From JAPYTU01 sp036166735 (GTDB lineage Bacteria > Bacteroidota > Bacteroidia > Cytophagales > MED-G16): a stretch of DNA of 40,618 nucleotides. The DNA lies in the NCBI GenBank assembly GCA_036166735.1, contig JAYZHG010000012.1, positions 1-40,618 on the forward strand. Direction: 5' to 3'. A program made the position numbers and the translations under genes. The first letter of the stretch is position 1; the number at the start of each line of letters is the position of its first letter. Positions 39,201 to 40,618 of this stretch are shown here, one piece after another. The notes beneath the pieces were generated by a model, which was not told where the DNA came from, made no database searches, and saw only the letters and a list, made by a program, of their open reading frames with translations.

Positions 39201-40618
39201 TCAATATCTAGAATTTTGGCTTATGGATCCATTTATTGATGGTGAGAATGGTAAAATTTTAGATGGTGTTTTTAATAGAAATAATACAACTGGTGGAAAG
39301 TTAATATTTAATTTAGGAAATGTATCTGAAGATATAATGAAGGATAATATTCATGCTTTTGAAAATGGATTATCATTTGATTATAGTAATAATGGTATAA
39401 CAGAAAATGAGTGGGGTAGAGTTACATCCAAGCAATATTTAACTAAATTTTTTGAAAATAATTCTAGTTCAAGAAGAAATCAAGACGTTGGATTTGATGG
39501 GTTAAAAAATGAAGATGAAATAAATTATTTTAAAACTAATTTTATTGACAATCTTAATCTTACTAGCGAAGCTAAATTAAATATTGAACTTGATGTTTCT
39601 GCTGATAATTTTAAATATTATTTGGGAAATGAATTTGATCAATCTAATAAAAAAATTATTGAAAGATATAAGCATTATAATGGAATGGAAGGCAATACCC
39701 CCTTATCATCAAATAGCAGTTATGCTGCTCAGGGTTCACCATATCCTGAAAATGAAGATTTGAATGAAGATAATACATTATCAGATTTAGAAAGTTATTA
39801 TGAATATGAAATAGATTTATCACCTAATGAGCTTGATATTGGAAAAAATAATATAGTTGATAAGGTTATTGACAAATCAGGAAGTGCAACTTGGTATCAA
39901 TTTAGAATTCCTATTAGAAATCCCGATAGAATTCAGGGTTCAATTTCTGATTTTAAAACAATTAGATTTATTAGAACTTATCTTACAGATTGGGAAGAAC
40001 CCGTTGTATTAAGATTAGCAAAATTTCAATTGGTTGGTAGTCAATGGAGAAAATATAAAGAATCTTTATTTGAATCTGGTTTAAATGAAGTTCCAGAATC
40101 ATCAGAATCAGATTTTGACATATCAGTCGTTAACGTTGAAGACAATAGTATTGGATCAGATATAAAATCCCCTTATGTAGTTCCTCCAGGGATTAAAAGA
40201 GATATTGATAATACTACAATCATTCAGAGAAGAACTAATGAACAATCTCTACAACTTTGTTTTAATGATTTATCAGATGGAGATGCCAGAGCTGTTTTTA
40301 AAGAATCAAATTTTGATTTAATTAATTATGGTAGAATAAGAATGTTTATTCATGCTGAGGCAAATAATGATGAAATCTTAACAGATAATGAAGTTCATGC
40401 GTTTTTAAGATTTGGATCAGATTATGAACACAATTATTATGAGATTGAACTTCCTTTAAAAATAACTAGACCGAGTTTACTTAATCAAAATAATATTAAT
40501 ATAGAGAGATTAGTTTGGCCAGAAGAAAATGAGATAAATTTAGATATTCAAGAACTTTTATCTTTAAAGTCAGAAAGAAACAGGTTAAATATTGATGTAA
40601 CTACTCCATTTTCTAAAT
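36259..40618 (+). CDS. sprA: Type IX secretion system translocon SprA, N-terminal part (3' end outside window)
   Basis: An uninterrupted frame of 1453 codons that runs off the right edge; full SprA is about 2400 residues. It starts at GTG 36259 (no ATG available), 18 bases after ruvA, with a signal-like N-terminus (YLKYFIFIFIAFASNFSYS). SprA markers include LESGRLIPKIFIPQSLDRIFGG, the NGFVNLDFGGRFQRIENPSIPIRQQKNGGF region, EVGNVSMPVRNSLLRGGQSLFGFKTQLQFG and SGARAEYSFDKN. It is the very large outer-membrane barrel through which T9SS cargo leaves the cell, and it also supports gliding in Flavobacterium. No other gld/por genes are in the window. Confidence 0.95.
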   Translation, partial: MNSKYLKYFIFIFIAFASNFSYSKSLDYDSLFISDTIKYEPSFFSTFQLKDRYSDPYSNLFSNTAYDINSSILKISSYYDTAKVFFVSEKMGSLYYRPSIRIPFNKFDKYNTDNQIKNYFKEKSIGLDGENTLESGRLIPKIFIPQSLDRIFGGNYIDLQVNGFVNLDFGGRFQRIENPSIPIRQQKNGGFNYDQQINLSIDGKVGEKLKITANFDNNNTFDFQNNLKLEYTGYDEDIIKKIEVGNVSMPVRNSLLRGGQSLFGFKTQLQFGRLSLTGILSRQQGKSESIKVENGFQGREFEIIASDYDENRHFFLGHYFRDNYEKWLKSLPLVSSGVNVNRVEVYVLNRTNNSESLRNFIGLTDLAEGTKILASGNPFIGSGIFGPNDNSSNSLFQNLLDNTSIRNVDLVNDVLINQFGLSKTTDFEKVTSARKLDNDEYIVNNALGYISLLRRLQNDEVLAVSYEYTFNGNVYKVGELSEDYQNKSDDEIIILKLLRPSNINTKIFTWDLMMKNIYNLNATQIENENFDLKIYYRDDAIGFNNPSINEGILTRDKPLIRLLGLDRLNYNNDPQYDGNFDFVEGFTIDSKKGNIIFPVLEPFGSTLNSYFLASNETNLSEKYVFEELYSTTKSDAEKILSKNKFFIIGNVSSGSGSEINLPGLDISENSVVVMAGNIQLKEGSDYTVNYNLGNVRILNPAILTSGQEITISFEKADLFNFQTKWLSGARAEYSFDKNTNIGFTVFHLNERPGGITRFSVGNEPIKNTKYGFDFNVNKESELITKIINTIPLLGTREKSNINFSSEFAQLIPGTSNVINGEGTTYIDDFENSVTPLSLGSSPLSWKLGSTPETNDNRFDLSNSTVTNLGYAYKRAKISWYRIDNIFYLNGGINKPSNISLEDLQNNYVKSISPQDIFRQQDRQLINTNLPIFDIAYFPSERGQYNYNPNLLQSGLLNNPKSNFGAITKSISNDTDFDKTNIQYLEFWLMDPFIDGENGKILDGVFNRNNTTGGKLIFNLGNVSEDIMKDNIHAFENGLSFDYSNNGITENEWGRVTSKQYLTKFFENNSSSRRNQDVGFDGLKNEDEINYFKTNFIDNLNLTSEAKLNIELDVSADNFKYYLGNEFDQSNKKIIERYKHYNGMEGNTPLSSNSSYAAQGSPYPENEDLNEDNTLSDLESYYEYEIDLSPNELDIGKNNIVDKVIDKSGSATWYQFRIPIRNPDRIQGSISDFKTIRFIRTYLTDWEEPVVLRLAKFQLVGSQWRKYKESLFESGLNEVPESSESDFDISVVNVEDNSIGSDIKSPYVVPPGIKRDIDNTTIIQRRTNEQSLQLCFNDLSDGDARAVFKESNFDLINYGRIRMFIHAEANNDEILTDNEVHAFLRFGSDYEHNYYEIELPLKITRPSLLNQNNINIERLVWPEENEINLDIQELLSLKSERNRLNIDVTTPFSK

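Overview
The window comes from a very AT-rich member of the Bacteroidota, most likely the order Flavobacteriales and probably marine. The evidence is: a 16S rRNA gene carrying the intact Bacteroidetes signature around the CF319a site; a perfect Bacteroidota-type promoter (TTG, 19 nt, TAnnTTTG) ahead of the rRNA operon; no visible Shine-Dalgarno sequences; many lipoproteins with the lax Bacteroidota lipobox; lineage-restricted families (DUF2480, DUF4292, DUF4837, DUF1599, BT_3928-like); and the type IX secretion translocon gene sprA. Genus-level placement is not possible by reading alone. I saw no insertion sequence, prophage, CRISPR array, integrase or defence island, so this looks like ordinary chromosome.

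Layout. 1-5779: two tandem FG-GAP/VCBS-repeat surface proteins (the first cut by the window edge) and a vanadium-haloperoxidase/PAP2-type lipoprotein. 5781-12023: a glycerol and glycerophosphodiester utilisation cluster (glpK, glpD, glpF, glpQ and a PfkB kinase) with a small antisense LEA14-like lipoprotein gene in the middle. 12085-13825: rpmH, rnpA, tsaB and a DUF2480 gene. 13826-19253: a complete rrn operon (promoter, leader with a boxA-like site, 16S, tRNA-Ile, tRNA-Ala, 23S, 5S, intrinsic terminator) with inverted repeats flanking 16S and 23S. 19290-22809: a DUF1543 gene broken by an in-frame stop, then the minus-strand proS-nfeD-floA operon. 22962-25828: a Gly/Ser-rich secreted protein and a FadL-like outer-membrane protein. 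25805-28845: minus-strand DUF1599, BT_3928-like and aroK, divergent from folP. 28896-31874: divergent kbl and tdh (threonine to glycine plus acetyl-CoA) around a perfect 28-bp palindrome, then a crotonase gene. 31932-40618: DUF4292, an EnvC-like activator, tatA, a TerB-like protein, DUF4837, ruvA and sprA (truncated at the right edge).

How they work together. GlpF would admit glycerol, GlpQ would cleave glycerophosphodiesters in the envelope, GlpK and GlpD would feed dihydroxyacetone phosphate to central metabolism, and the adjoining surface lipoproteins may process extracellular substrates, though that link is inference. Kbl and Tdh form a complete threonine degradation route. TatA, the EnvC-like protein and SprA all serve the cell envelope.

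I do not see a convincing new multi-gene system. The best second-look items are the interrupted DUF1543 gene, the compensated base-pair change in the 16S EUB338/341F target, the kbl-tdh palindrome, the recurring TAnATTTACAAT element upstream of three genes, and the PAP2/haloperoxidase lipoprotein that sits one base upstream of glpK.
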